38,108 bases of DNA from contig DDQZ01000091.1 in NCBI GenBank assembly GCA_002343505.1, positions 799 to 38,906 on the forward strand, written 5' to 3'. Positions 15,442 through 24,902 of this stretch are shown in pieces. A program made the translations under genes and the position numbers. Position 1 is the first letter of the stretch; each line of letters opens with the position of its first letter. The notes under the pieces were generated by a model. That model was not told where the DNA came from. It saw nothing but the letters and a program-made list of their open reading frames with translations, and did not search any database. This DNA comes from Verrucomicrobiaceae bacterium UBA2429. Its GTDB lineage: Bacteria; Verrucomicrobiota; Verrucomicrobiia; Verrucomicrobiales; Verrucomicrobiaceae.

Positions 15442-18400
15442 TTACTCCACGGTCACGCTGCCGCCGCTGTCGCGGCCTTTGAGGGAGCGGTCGTACATGC
15501 TTTCGGCGAAGGCGGGCGGGATGGCATAGACACCGGCGGCGATGGGTTTGACGCGGTAGGCGAAGGTGCGCGCCCCGCCCTTTTCCAGGCTGCAAAAGAA
15601 GATGTTCCGGTCCTCGCGCACATCCACATAATCCGCGCCGGGCATGGTGCCGCGCCCCGGTCGCAGGCCGTTGGGCTCCAGCTCGAAGCTGCCGGGCATC
15701 AGGTCCAGGACGGCGATGTTTTGCAGCGCGGCGGATGAGACGTTGCGCACGCTCAGGCGCACGAGGGCGGCCTCGCCGACTTTGAGTTTTGCCACAGCGC
15801 CGCCGTCCGCGCCGAGGATTTCCCGAGTCACCTCCAGACCGTCCGCGATGCGCTCGCGGGGCGGTGTTTTGTCGAAGCCGGACTCCGTGACTTGATAAAA
15901 GGCGCCGAGGTCGGCGCCGTCCTGCCGTGACAAGCCGAAGCGCAGCGCCCCGGCCTGCGCGCTGAAGGGGCTTTGGATGAGGCCGGTCTTTTCCGGCGCG
16001 ATGAGGAGCGCGGGGCCGCCCTGGCGCGGCAGCTCGCTGAGGGAGACGCTGATGCCGGACTCGCGCGCCAGGTCGGAGTAGGCTTTGAGAGCCATGATGG
16101 TTGTGGCGGCGCTGATGGTGTTGAAGCGGTTGCTGGCGAGCGGTCCGGTGATGACCTCCAGATCCTGGTAGCGAAACGCGCCGGCGATCTCCGGGAAGTG
16201 CCTGCACAGCACGGCGAAGCCCTCCGCGCGGCTCACTTGCGGATCGAGGTGCCACCCGCCGCGCCAAGCAGCCTCCGCGCGGTCTTTGCGCGCGGCGTCC
16301 CAGTAGCCGCGCATGAGGGTGGCGCCCTCGTTTTGCTGCTTGAGCAGGGCGTAGGCGCCGGCCAGGTAGGCGGCGGTGAGGTGGGCGCGCCAGGTCTTGT
16401 CGTGGTGCTGGCGCAGGTGGTCGCGCAGGTTGAGGACAAAGGCGGAGGTGTTTTCGCCGTGCCGGGTCAGGAGGTAAACGGCCGCTGCCTGCACCGCCGA
16501 GTCATCCAGGCTGCCTGGAGTGCCGCGCGCCATTTCGCGCATGTGCTTGCGCGCGCCCTCCAGCAGCGCGGAGGGCACGGCGTGGCCGGCGTCCCGCGCC
16601 TCGGTGAGGAACCGGGTGACGTAGGTGGAGAGGTAGTCCATGCCACCGCTGGATGTGGAGTCCCAGTAGCCAAAGCCGCCGCCGGAGTGCTGGCGGCTGC
16701 GCAGCAGGGCAAAGGCGGTGTCGAGCTGGCGGGCGGACTCGGCGGGGTCGAAGCCGAAGTCGGCCTCACCCGAAAGCATGAGGCGGGAGACGGCGCGGCT
16801 GGTGATCTGCTCGGAGCAGCCGTAGGGGTACTCGCTCAAGTAGGCCTCAAGCCCGCGCGCGAGTCCGAGCGGCAGGGCGGAGACGCTGGCATGGAGTTTG
16901 CGATGATGCGGATGCATCTCGCGCGTGACTTTGACGTCATGCGGCCCGTCCCGGAACCAGCCGCTTTGCACATGCGTGAGGTAGGGGGAGGCGGGCCTGA
17001 CGCTGAGGGTGGCGCGGCGCAGCACTGTCTGCCCGGCGGCCTCGGCTTTGAAGGTGATCTCGGCGCCGCCCGGCTCCTGCAGCGCGCGCATGAGGAAGCG
17101 CACGGTTTCCTCACGACCCGGCGGCACATGCACTTCCCCCTGCGGAGACTCGATGATCTCCAGATGCGGAGTCACCTGCGCGATGACGCGCACGGGCGCG
17201 TCCGCGTCCGCGCCTTCGAGGTTGTTCGCCACAGTGAGGGAGGCGGTGAACTCGTCCCCCGGCGCGGCGAAGAAGGGCGCGTTGGGAGTCAGCACCAGCG
17301 GCCCGCGCGCGATGCTGGAGGTCTCGGCGCGGCCCGCAGCATCCTCCGCCACGGCCACGGCCATGATGTTGAGCCTGCCCGAGAAGTAATCCGGCACGGT
17401 GTAGCCGACCTCCCGCCGATCGGGTCCGGCGGCGATGAGGCCGGACCAGAAGACAACGGGCGGCTCCTTGCGGCGCTTGAAGGGGTTGAGGTTCAGGCGC
17501 AGGGGTTTGTCGGCATCACCGCCGAAGGCCTTGTGGCGGGCGATGTGGGAAAACTCGGGCAGGATGAGGTCCATGAGCTGCTCGGTCTCTGTTTCGAGGG
17601 CGCGTTTGCGGTTCAGGTGCGCGAGCGCGTCGGGCAGCTTGTAGTCGGTGATCTGGTGGATGCCCGCGTCCACCGCATAGATGACCACGCGGCAGGGGCG
17701 CGCGGCCTGGAAGCCGATCTTGAGCTCGTCACCGGGGCGGACTTTTTCCGGCGCGTCGAGTGTGACCTGGATGCGCCGTTTGTCCGGATTGGCGGTGAAA
17801 TGCGCGACGGCATGGCTGAGCGGGGAGGCGAAGATTTCCTTCGAGTCGAGTCCGCGCACGAAGGATGCGCTGACATAAGCGGAACCCTCAAGCGTGTCAG
17901 GCACGCGGATGGTTTGCACAATGGCTGGAGTGCCCGCTTTGAACCACTGCCAGCCGAGCACGCGCTCGCGCTCGATGGTGAGCAGACCCGCGCCGGTGTA
18001 GGCGGCGTTGAGGGCGGCCTCCAGGTTCTCGCCGCCGGCCCAGGTGTCGCGCGCGAGCTTGATGCCCAGCTCGGCGTCGCGCTCCAGGCTGCGCTCCATG
18101 TCGCCCTTGCCCACGACAGTGAAGGGCACGGCGCAGACGACGCGGCTCTCCGCGTCGCGCAGCTCCAGGCGGAAGTCGCCCGCTTTGTCCGTTGGCAGTG
18201 TGTAGTCCGCGCCCTCAGCCGGCAGGGTGAAGGGCGCCTCGGAAAGCTGGGACTCGCGCCGGGTGGAGACGTAGGCATGGCTGCCGCTCTCCTGCTGGGT
18301 GAGCACGGACACATGCCGGATATGGATGAGGCGCGCGGTGAGGTCCGGCGGCGCCAGCGGCTTCAAATCCGGCCCCACTGCCAGGAAGCGGGTGCGTGCG

Positions 18401-21300
18401 TCCGAGTCCTTGCCGAGATAACCAAGACCGCCGTCCGGCTTGTGGCCGACCACATAGGGCAGAGCGGCCACCAGGAACTGCCTGCCCGCGCGCACGCTGC
18501 GCCCGCCGTCGGCCTCGAAGCCCTCGATGAGCAGGCTGACCTGGAAGCAGCCCTGGTCAAAACGCTCCAGCGCCAGGTCAAAGCGCGCCTTTCCCTCGTC
18601 ATCGGTGGTCTGCTCGCCGAGGCCGACTTTTTGGCCTGCGAGGGACTCGTCATCCTCCGCCACGGGCAGGCGGTTGTGGAAGATGTAGCCGGGGAATTGC
18701 TGGAAGGCGAAGTCTCCGGGACTCAACTCCATGCCCGCCTTCAGCAGCCTCTTCGCCGCCGGGAAGCCGAACAAAGTTTGCAGGGTGACATCCGCGTGGA
18801 GGCTTCCGGGCTGCAGCCAGCCGTCGAGTTCGTTGCCGGTGAGCGCCACCTCGATCTTCATGCGGTCCGGCTGGAAGTCCTCCACGCGCAGCACGGTCTG
18901 GCCGAGTTGAATGCGGTGGTTTCCACTCTGGATCAAATACAGCCGGGCGATGTGGCGTCCGGTGGGGGCGGCCTCGTCGGTCTTCATTTTCACCTCCACG
19001 AAGCCGTCCGCGCCGAGCACGACTTTCTGGGTGGAGGCGACTTCGTCCCTGGCGTTGATCAAGTCCACCTCCAGGGGCAGTCCGGCCAGTCCCGGCGCCC
19101 AGTCCCGGCGCTTGAGCACCGCGCCGATGTGGATGTCGTCACCGGGACGGTAAACGCCGCGCTCGGTGAAGAGAAAGGCCTCCAGCGCGTCGTTTTCGGA
19201 GGCCAGCACGCCGCCGGTGTCGAAGCGGGAGAAGTCCAGGAGCCGGTCGGGGCGCTCGAAGGGCAGGAAGGACACGTCATTGCCCAGGGAGGCGACGATG
19301 GCCACGGGCTGCTTCTCGCGCTGAAAGGCGCCGGTGGCTGCGAGGTGCGCGTGGCCGTTGATGGTGGCGGCCTGCAGCAGGTGCTCGCCGTTTTTTGCCA
19401 GCACGGTGATGGTGGCGCCGTCCACAGGGTCGCCGGTCTGGATGCTCTGCACAAAGACATCGCGGCTGCCATCGGCGTTCTTTTTCACCAGCAGTCCGAG
19501 GTCCGTCACCAGCACGAAGCGGCTCGTGCTTGCGTCTTCATCCAGCGATTGCCAGTCCTCGGCCACGCCATCGCCCTCCATGCGCCGCTGGCTGCCGGTG
19601 TAGGGCTTCACGCCTTCCGCCGTCAGGAAGAACAACCCGCGCGAGGCGTCGGTGTCCGATGGGTCCGCGGACTGGAGCGCGCCGGCGAAGTCAAGCGTGG
19701 AGTAGGCGGCCTGGTAGTCGTTTTTCATCGGCACCGGCTGCACGCGGCGCAGGAAGCGGGCGAGGTTTGACTCGTCGAAGACCCAGCTTGCGCGGAAGTG
19801 GGGGGTGGCAAAGTCCCCCTCCGTCATGACCACGAGATGATTGATCTGGCGCTGCGGCACGCGCGCCATGGTCACGCGCAGAAAGGGCGCGCCGCGGGAT
19901 TGCAGGGAGAGTTTGCGCTCGCCATGCAGGGCCAGAATCCCGCCCTGGCCGAGGAGCTGCACCTCCTTCGGGAAGGATGGCGGAGCGCCAAAGACACGGA
20001 ACTCGCCGCCAAGCCGGAAGCCGCCCAGGCCCTCGACGCCCTTGGTGACACGGACAAACAGTCTGCCGCGCTGCTCGGTGAGGAACTTGAAGGCGTGGCG
20101 TGTCGTGGCCGGCTGCCCTTCGTCCACCCCGGTCTCCACGGGTTTGAGCGCCACCGGCGTGTATTGCGCCAGCACGGCCTCCGTCACATCATTGGGGCCG
20201 GGAGTCACTCTGCTTCCCAGGGCGTCGCGCACAGTGAAGTTGGGCGGCTCCTGCCAGACGCCGAGATGTTTGGCCAGGTTTTCGCCGGTGGCGTAGCCTT
20301 CGGTATTGATAAAAATGAACTGCTCCGGCTCGCCGTCCTCGGTCTTGATAATGCTCGTCTCCACGCCGGCGATTTTGAAGCCGCTCTCAATGTCCGGCAC
20401 GCGCACCTTGGCGGTGAAGGTGTTCCCCAGCGGCGCGCCGCCGAGCGTGCTGGTCAGGGACTTGGAGAGCGTGACTTTGAGAAAATCCTCCTTCTCCGGC
20501 ACCTGGATGCGCGCGGTGCGGATCCAGAACTCCCGCTGATGCGCGCCTTCGGTCACGCTGAAGATCGCGTCCGGCTTGCGGCCTTTCCATTCAAAAATGC
20601 GCGCCCCGCCCAGCACCTCCAGCCGGGTCAGTTGGGTGATGTGCTCCTTGTCCAGGGGATGCGTGCTTTTGAAGCCAACGACGACGTTTTGCAAGGAGGG
20701 GTCGCGCGGGTCCATCTGGAACTCGGCCACGGTCTGCTCCAGCTTCAAGGCCGGCGTGCTGCCCGTCCAGGAGGTCTCTTTGAGCGCCACCTCCGGCGGC
20801 AGTTCCGCGGGGTCGAGCCGCACGGTGAACTCCTGGCCGGCGGGCCAGTCCTTGGCGGGGGTGAAGACTAGCAGCTTGTCCGTGCCCCATGTCCACGCGC
20901 CCTCATGCTCCGGCGCCAGTGTCACGCCCGCGGCGGATTTGCCAGCGGCATTGAGCGGAGCGGTGGAGGCGTCGAAACGCAGTGTCAGCGGCTGCGGTTG
21001 CGGCTTGCCCCTGACGATGCGTGTCACGCCGGGCATGCTCAGCGAGCCCTTGCTCTGGCGCAGTTCGGCGAGCTGCCTCGGCTGCGGACGGCGTGATTCG
21101 AGGTGGTCCAAAATCTGCGGCACCATGACAGCCAGCGCGCCGGCGATGACGATGGCTCCGGCGTAACGGCCCGGGTTTCTCCGCAGATGATCGTCCGCCT
21201 TTGCCGCGCAGCGCGGCAGCCACTCCGGCGGCTCGTAGCGCAAGCGGCCAAACATCACAAGCGCCAGACGCGCCCACCAGGAGCCTGAGGTATCGGACAT
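15442..21300 (-). CDS. Membrane-anchored alpha-2-macroglobulin family protein with thioester
   Basis: Bacterial alpha-2-macroglobulins trap attacking proteases in the periplasm. Cleavage of a bait region exposes a thioester that couples to the attacker. This 1952-residue protein has the thioester box PYGCSEQ with Cys1495 and Gln1498, MG-type beta-domains through the N-terminal half, the PPVVFWSGLIAAGPD segment before the A2M domain, and the alpha/alpha-toroid helices around the thioester (SGGGFGYWDS, STYVTRFL). A receptor-binding-type C-terminus ends RSLKGRDSGGSVTVE. There is no lipobox. Residues 46-64 (YAGAIVIAGALAVMVPQIL) form a single transmembrane anchor after a cytosolic stub of about 44 residues. 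ATG 21300 is chosen because the longer frame upstream overlaps the divergent DUF6807 gene. No penicillin-binding protein 1C gene, the usual partner, is adjacent. Confidence 0.92.
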   Translation of the reverse strand: MSDTSGSWWARLALVMFGRLRYEPPEWLPRCAAKADDHLRRNPGRYAGAIVIAGALAVMVPQILDHLESRRPQPRQLAELRQSKGSLSMPGVTRIVRGKPQPQPLTLRFDASTAPLNAAGKSAAGVTLAPEHEGAWTWGTDKLLVFTPAKDWPAGQEFTVRLDPAELPPEVALKETSWTGSTPALKLEQTVAEFQMDPRDPSLQNVVVGFKSTHPLDKEHITQLTRLEVLGGARIFEWKGRKPDAIFSVTEGAHQREFWIRTARIQVPEKEDFLKVTLSKSLTSTLGGAPLGNTFTAKVRVPDIESGFKIAGVETSIIKTEDGEPEQFIFINTEGYATGENLAKHLGVWQEPPNFTVRDALGSRVTPGPNDVTEAVLAQYTPVALKPVETGVDEGQPATTRHAFKFLTEQRGRLFVRVTKGVEGLGGFRLGGEFRVFGAPPSFPKEVQLLGQGGILALHGERKLSLQSRGAPFLRVTMARVPQRQINHLVVMTEGDFATPHFRASWVFDESNLARFLRRVQPVPMKNDYQAAYSTLDFAGALQSADPSDTDASRGLFFLTAEGVKPYTGSQRRMEGDGVAEDWQSLDEDASTSRFVLVTDLGLLVKKNADGSRDVFVQSIQTGDPVDGATITVLAKNGEHLLQAATINGHAHLAATGAFQREKQPVAIVASLGNDVSFLPFERPDRLLDFSRFDTGGVLASENDALEAFLFTERGVYRPGDDIHIGAVLKRRDWAPGLAGLPLEVDLINARDEVASTQKVVLGADGFVEVKMKTDEAAPTGRHIARLYLIQSGNHRIQLGQTVLRVEDFQPDRMKIEVALTGNELDGWLQPGSLHADVTLQTLFGFPAAKRLLKAGMELSPGDFAFQQFPGYIFHNRLPVAEDDESLAGQKVGLGEQTTDDEGKARFDLALERFDQGCFQVSLLIEGFEADGGRSVRAGRQFLVAALPYVVGHKPDGGLGYLGKDSDARTRFLAVGPDLKPLAPPDLTARLIHIRHVSVLTQQESGSHAYVSTRRESQLSEAPFTLPAEGADYTLPTDKAGDFRLELRDAESRVVCAVPFTVVGKGDMERSLERDAELGIKLARDTWAGGENLEAALNAAYTGAGLLTIERERVLGWQWFKAGTPAIVQTIRVPDTLEGSAYVSASFVRGLDSKEIFASPLSHAVAHFTANPDKRRIQVTLDAPEKVRPGDELKIGFQAARPCRVVIYAVDAGIHQITDYKLPDALAHLNRKRALETETEQLMDLILPEFSHIARHKAFGGDADKPLRLNLNPFKRRKEPPVVFWSGLIAAGPDRREVGYTVPDYFSGRLNIMAVAVAEDAAGRAETSSIARGPLVLTPNAPFFAAPGDEFTASLTVANNLEGADADAPVRVIAQVTPHLEIIESPQGEVHVPPGREETVRFLMRALQEPGGAEITFKAEAAGQTVLRRATLSVRPASPYLTHVQSGWFRDGPHDVKVTREMHPHHRKLHASVSALPLGLARGLEAYLSEYPYGCSEQITSRAVSRLMLSGEADFGFDPAESARQLDTAFALLRSRQHSGGGFGYWDSTSSGGMDYLSTYVTRFLTEARDAGHAVPSALLEGARKHMREMARGTPGSLDDSAVQAAAVYLLTRHGENTSAFVLNLRDHLRQHHDKTWRAHLTAAYLAGAYALLKQQNEGATLMRGYWDAARKDRAEAAWRGGWHLDPQVSRAEGFAVLCRHFPEIAGAFRYQDLEVITGPLASNRFNTISAATTIMALKAYSDLARESGISVSLSELPRQGGPALLIAPEKTGLIQSPFSAQAGALRFGLSRQDGADLGAFYQVTESGFDKTPPRERIADGLEVTREILGADGGAVAKLKVGEAALVRLSVRNVSSAALQNIAVLDLMPGSFELEPNGLRPGRGTMPGADYVDVREDRNIFFCSLEKGGARTFAYRVKPIAAGVYAIPPAFAESMYDRSLKGRDSGGSVTVE

Positions 21301-21463
21301 AAAGAAAAAGGTCGGTGCTCCAGAATACCTCCGGCGCGCATGGCTGCGCGGGGAAAATGTCGCCAGGATGGAACTTTTTGCGCCCTGTCGGTCGCGGATC
21401 CGGGAGCGCCCGTGCGGAGCGCGAAGCTTGCGAGTTTGCCAGTCCCCTGTCCGTTTCATCGCC
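21301..21463. promoter_or_regulatory. Divergent intergenic region between the A2M and DUF6807 genes
   Basis: This 163-bp gap must hold promoters for both divergent genes. A 6-bp hairpin (CGCGCA 21335-21340, TGCGCG 21345-21350, loop TGGC) is the only structure I can point to. No convincing -35/-10 pair was found in either direction. Confidence 0.3.
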
Positions 21464-22420
21464 ATGAAACCGCTTTCATGCCTCCCTGCCGTCATCTTCG
21501 TCCTTTGGGTGCCTTTTGCCCGCTCCGCGGACATCACCGCCGAGAAAACCGGCACCGTCATCCACTTCGCCATCGAAGGGGAAAGCATCTGTGATTATCA
21601 AATGGAGCCCGGTGAACTGCCGGAGGGCGTGGCGGAGTCGTTTGCGCACGGGGCGCATCTGCATCCGATCTACTCGCCGGGCGGGAAGCTCGTGACGGGC
21701 AACCATCAGCCGGATCATCCGTGGCAGCGCGGTGTGTGGATCGGCTGGACGAAGACGGAGTTTGGCGATTCGCACCCCGATTTCTGGAACATGGGCAAGG
21801 ATGGCAGGATCACCGCCGAAGTGCGCTTCGAGAAGCTGGAGAAGGTCTGGAGCGGGGCCTCGGGCGGTTTCATGAGCCGGCATGTGTTTCTCGATCACAG
21901 CCACACGCCCGATGAAAAGGTGCTGAATGAGACCTGGGAGGTGCAGGTATCGCAAAAGACGCTTGATGGCACGCTCGCGAATGTGATCGACCTCACCAGC
22001 ACGCAGACCTGCGCGGGCGAGAAGCCCCTCAAGCTGCCGAAATACCACTACGGCGGCCTCGGCGTGCGCGGGAACCCGCTCTGGAATCCCGTGGATGCCG
22101 TCACCATGCTCACCAGCGAAGGCCATGACCGCAAAGCGGGCGACAGCACCAAGGCGAAGTGGGTTCACCTCGGCGGTGAGGTTGACGGCACGCCCACCGG
22201 CATCGCCGTGCTCATTCATCCGTCCAATTTTCGCTTTCCGCAGCCGCTGCGTTTGAACCCGAAGAACCCGCAGCTCTGCGTGGCCCCTTCTCAGGATGGC
22301 GACTGGGCCATTGAGCCGGGGAAGCCGCATGTGTCCAAATACCGCCTTCTCGTTTTCGACGGCAAACCGGACGCGAAGTGGCTCGAAGCGCAGTGGAAGA
22401 GCTATTCGGCTGCGCCATGA
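21464..22420 (+). CDS. Exported DUF6807 (PmoA-like) family protein
   Basis: The 318-residue protein starts with a signal peptide ending near PFARSA (about 22). It has the hallmark blocks of the family first annotated as methane-oxygenase PmoA in Pfam (PF14100, now DUF6807): HPIYSPGG, NHQPDHPWQRGVWIGWT, FWNMG, a beta-rich core with NETWEVQV and YHYGGLGVRG, and late AVLIHPSNFRFPQP and YRLLVFDG. It has nothing to do with particulate methane monooxygenase subunits. In PVC genomes relatives occur beside sugar-oxidoreductase and DUF1080 genes, so a role in sugar or glycoside processing is plausible but unproven. Start ATG 21464 is set by the signal peptide. Its stop overlaps the next start (ATGA at 22417-22420), so translation of the regulator is probably coupled to it. 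Confidence 0.85.
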   Translation: MKPLSCLPAVIFVLWVPFARSADITAEKTGTVIHFAIEGESICDYQMEPGELPEGVAESFAHGAHLHPIYSPGGKLVTGNHQPDHPWQRGVWIGWTKTEFGDSHPDFWNMGKDGRITAEVRFEKLEKVWSGASGGFMSRHVFLDHSHTPDEKVLNETWEVQVSQKTLDGTLANVIDLTSTQTCAGEKPLKLPKYHYGGLGVRGNPLWNPVDAVTMLTSEGHDRKAGDSTKAKWVHLGGEVDGTPTGIAVLIHPSNFRFPQPLRLNPKNPQLCVAPSQDGDWAIEPGKPHVSKYRLLVFDGKPDAKWLEAQWKSYSAAP

Positions 22421-23184
22421 AATCCGGCGCTCCATCCGAGGCCGCGCTTTGCGAGCTCTTTGATCTGCTGCCGGAGGTGCAGGCATGGATCAAGGATGCG
22501 CGACATCGCTACCTGTGGGTGAATCGCGCCTTTTTGCTCAACTACGGACTGCATCAGCTCGACGAGGTTTTGGGGAAGACGGATCATGATCTGTCGCCGC
22601 CGCATCTTGCGGCTCAGTTTCTTGCGGGAGACGAGGCGGTGCTGGCCGGAGAGACGGTGCAGGGTCGGCTGGAGTTGATTGGCCGTTTTGACCACACCGC
22701 TTCGTGGAGCTTCACCACGATACGCCAGGTGCGTGATGCGAAAGGACGCACCATCGGCACCACGGGCATCACGCGCGTGCTGGATGCCGCGCAGATCGAT
22801 CAGCGTGAGGACATCCGCCTCGGCGTGGTCATTTCCATGATGACTCGGAGGCTTGGCAAGGCGGTGACGAATGTGGAGATGGCAAAAGCTGCCGGAATGT
22901 CATCGCGGTCCTTTGAGCGGGCCTTCCTTCGTGAATACGGCCTGCCAGCGCAGCAGTATTTGAAGCGTCTGCGCATCCAGACGGCCTGTCGGCTGCTGGT
23001 GGACACGCGTGAGTCGATTGCCTCCATCGCGCAGCGCTGCGGGTTCGCGGATCAAAGCCATCTCACTCGTGAATTTCGCCGCGTCACCAGTGCCACGCCC
23101 GCGGCTTATCGCGCCGAATACGCCGCCGCGAATGTTCCAAGAGCTGCCGTTTCTGTTCTATCCACCAGGAAGCGCAAACGCTAG
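22417..23184 (+). CDS. PAS-domain AraC-family transcriptional regulator
   Basis: This 255-residue cytosolic regulator has an N-terminal PAS fold (about 18-125) with QAWIKDARHRYLWVNRAFL, VLGKTDHDL, and TGITRVLD at its end. The C-terminal AraC/XylS domain has two helix-turn-helix units: TNVEMAKAAGMSSRSFERAF (151-170) and IASIAQRCGFADQSHLTREF (201-220), followed by TPAAYRAEY. It would bind promoter DNA as an activator in response to a PAS ligand or redox state, and the ligand is unknown. ATG 22417 is preferred because it gives the ATGA overlap with the DUF6807 gene. The amidohydrolase follows 12 bp later with a good GGAG site. Control of its own operon or of the divergent A2M gene is possible. 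Confidence 0.9.
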   Translation: MKSGAPSEAALCELFDLLPEVQAWIKDARHRYLWVNRAFLLNYGLHQLDEVLGKTDHDLSPPHLAAQFLAGDEAVLAGETVQGRLELIGRFDHTASWSFTTIRQVRDAKGRTIGTTGITRVLDAAQIDQREDIRLGVVISMMTRRLGKAVTNVEMAKAAGMSSRSFERAFLREYGLPAQQYLKRLRIQTACRLLVDTRESIASIAQRCGFADQSHLTREFRRVTSATPAAYRAEYAAANVPRAAVSVLSTRKRKR

Positions 23185-23196
23185 CCTCGGAGCATC

Positions 23197-24471
23197 ATGG
23201 AGATCCAACCAGGCACTACTCTCATCACCAACGGTCAACTCATCGACGGCACCGGCGCGCCTCCCGTGCCGAATGCCGCCGTCATCGTCACCGATGGACT
23301 CATCACTTACGCAGGACCTGCTGCATACGCTCCGCCCGTGCCGGACGCGCGGAAGATCGATGCGAAGGGCGGCACGATCATGCCGGGGCTGATCGAGGCG
23401 CACATTCACCTGACCTATTTCAATGTCACCGAGCTGCAGGACCTCGACATCAAGTTCCCGGTCGAATACGTCACGCTGCAATCGGCCGTGAATGCGAAGA
23501 CGGCGCTCGAATGCGGCTACACCAGTGCTCGCAGCGGCGGATGTCTGCACAACATCGACGTGTGGATGAAGAAGGCCATCGAGGAGGACATGATCCCTGG
23601 TCCTCGTCTTTCAGCAAGCGGCCGTGAAATCTGTGGCGCGGGAGGTTTGATGGACTGGAACCCGGACTACCGGAAAATCGGCATGGAGGGCATTGTCTTC
23701 ATCGTGAACGGCCCGGAGCAGGCACGCACCGCCGTGCGCAAGCTTGTCAAAGACGGCATCGAGTGGGTGAAAACCTATCCCACGGGCGACGCGGCCTCGC
23801 CAGACATCAACGACCATCACACGCTGTGCATGACCTTCGAGGAAATGCATGCGGTCGTGCAGACCTCGCACAATCACGGACTCAAAGTCACCGGACACTG
23901 CCGCGCTCGTGAAGGCATCTACAATGCGCTCAAGGCAGGTTACGACGCCATCGAGCATGGCACCTTCATGGACGCCGAGTGTCTCGATCTGCTTTTGCAG
24001 CGCAACGTGCCGATGTGTCCTGGGCTTGGGTTTGAGCTGTGGAGCGTCGAGCGCGGCAAGGACTTCGGTTTGTCGCAGCGTGTGCTCGACGGCCATCAAG
24101 AAACCCTCGAAGCCGGAGCCGAGAGCGCCCGCAAAGTGCTCAAGGCCGGCGGCACGCTCGGCCTCGGTGGCGATTACGGCTTTGGCTGGACGCCGCACGG
24201 CACTTACGCGCAGGAGCTGACCTTCTTCGTGAACTACGTCGGCTTTAGCGTCCTCGACACGATCAAGTGCGCCACGCTCGGCGGCGCGAAGATCATGGGT
24301 CGCGAGCATGAACTCGGTTCACTCGAAAAAGGCAAGCTCGCCGACGTGCTAGTCGTCGATGGCGACGTGATGAAGGACATCAGCATCCTTGAAGAGCGCA
24401 ACAACCTGCTCGCCGTGATGCAAGGCGGCGCGGTGAAGGCGGGGACAATGCTGCAACCGCCCTCCATCTGA
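23197..24471 (+). CDS. Metal-dependent amidohydrolase (imidazolonepropionase/prolidase-like subfamily)
   Basis: The 424-residue cytosolic protein has the amidohydrolase layout. The N-terminal beta-sandwich carries TNGQLIDGTG, and the metal motif HIH is His69/His71 (IMPGLIEAHIHLTYF). A likely bridging lysine lies in EWVKTYPTG. His234 (GLKVTGHC), His254 (AIEHG) and Asp326 (GGDYGFGW) complete the site, and the closing strand is GSLEKGKLADVLVVDGD. It has no signal peptide. The subfamily includes Xaa-Pro dipeptidases, organophosphate or ochratoxin amidases and imidazolonepropionase-like enzymes, so the substrate cannot be read off. A GGAG ribosome-binding site 5 bp upstream supports ATG 23197. It is the last gene of the unit with the DUF6807 protein and the regulator. 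Confidence 0.9.
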   Translation: MEIQPGTTLITNGQLIDGTGAPPVPNAAVIVTDGLITYAGPAAYAPPVPDARKIDAKGGTIMPGLIEAHIHLTYFNVTELQDLDIKFPVEYVTLQSAVNAKTALECGYTSARSGGCLHNIDVWMKKAIEEDMIPGPRLSASGREICGAGGLMDWNPDYRKIGMEGIVFIVNGPEQARTAVRKLVKDGIEWVKTYPTGDAASPDINDHHTLCMTFEEMHAVVQTSHNHGLKVTGHCRAREGIYNALKAGYDAIEHGTFMDAECLDLLLQRNVPMCPGLGFELWSVERGKDFGLSQRVLDGHQETLEAGAESARKVLKAGGTLGLGGDYGFGWTPHGTYAQELTFFVNYVGFSVLDTIKCATLGGAKIMGREHELGSLEKGKLADVLVVDGDVMKDISILEERNNLLAVMQGGAVKAGTMLQPPSI

Positions 24472-24503
24472 TGCCTGCCATGCCAATGCTTCATGCGGAT
24501 CGA

Positions 24504-24517
24504 AGGCTTTTAAGCCT
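24504..24517. terminator. Small palindrome between convergent genes (weak bidirectional terminator candidate)
   Basis: AGGCT (24504-24508) pairs with AGCCT (24513-24517) around TTTA, 32 bp after the amidohydrolase stop and overlapping the stop codon of the minus-strand gene. The stem is short and there is no long T-tract, so the call is weak. Confidence 0.25.
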
Positions 24518-24899
24518 CCTTCCGTTCGCAAAACTCGCGAAACGCCCGCACTTCCTCGTCCGTGGCGACACCTGCGACGATGTGGCCGGCGAGACTGCGG
24601 ATGATGTAGGCTTCGTCGGCGGGAAGGGCGAGGTTTTGGATCAGATCACGAGCCAACGCGGCAAAAGTGTTGCCGTTGTAAAAGCAGAATGGAGCCATTC
24701 GGTGGCACCGACGGCAAAGGTCGATGGCTTCATCCAGACGCATCTCCGTCTGGAAACGGCTTTCCCAAAGTTCTTTCGTCGCCGCATGACCGTCCGAGGT
24801 GGGTTTGTGCAGCGCGGACTTCGCCTGGCACAGCATCGCGTTTTGCAGTGTGATGAAATCCCACGAATAGGTTCGCAACCAAACTTGGGAGAGCTTCAT
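24510..24899 (-). CDS. Unrecognised small protein with a CRRCH motif
   Basis: I do not recognise this 129-residue protein. It has no signal peptide or membrane segment. Five cysteines are present (24, 62, 65, 72, 124). The cluster C62-R-R-C65-H66 followed by Cys72 (CRRCHRMAPFC) could be a zinc or other metal site. The CxxCH is unlikely to carry haem c because there is no export signal. A helical region with AIDLCRRCHRM and EAYIIRSLAGHIVAGVATDEEVRAFREF makes up the rest. It lies 3 bp downstream of the 64-residue gene and has a GGAAAG site before ATG 24899, so the two are cotranscribed. The frame is supported by coupling and by a protein-like composition, but no homology was available. Confidence 0.6.
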   Translation of the reverse strand: MKLSQVWLRTYSWDFITLQNAMLCQAKSALHKPTSDGHAATKELWESRFQTEMRLDEAIDLCRRCHRMAPFCFYNGNTFAALARDLIQNLALPADEAYIIRSLAGHIVAGVATDEEVRAFREFCERKEA

Positions 24900-24902
24900 G
24901 AA

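Noticed and set aside
15973..19770. 1265-codon open frame on the plus strand opposite the A2M gene
   Set aside because: High GC and stop-poor codon use in the A2M gene create it. It has no family motif and is composed of low-information Gly/Ala/Val/Arg sequence.
24510..24899. CRRCH at residues 62-66 as a haem c site
   Set aside because: There is no signal peptide or membrane segment, and haem c attachment requires export.
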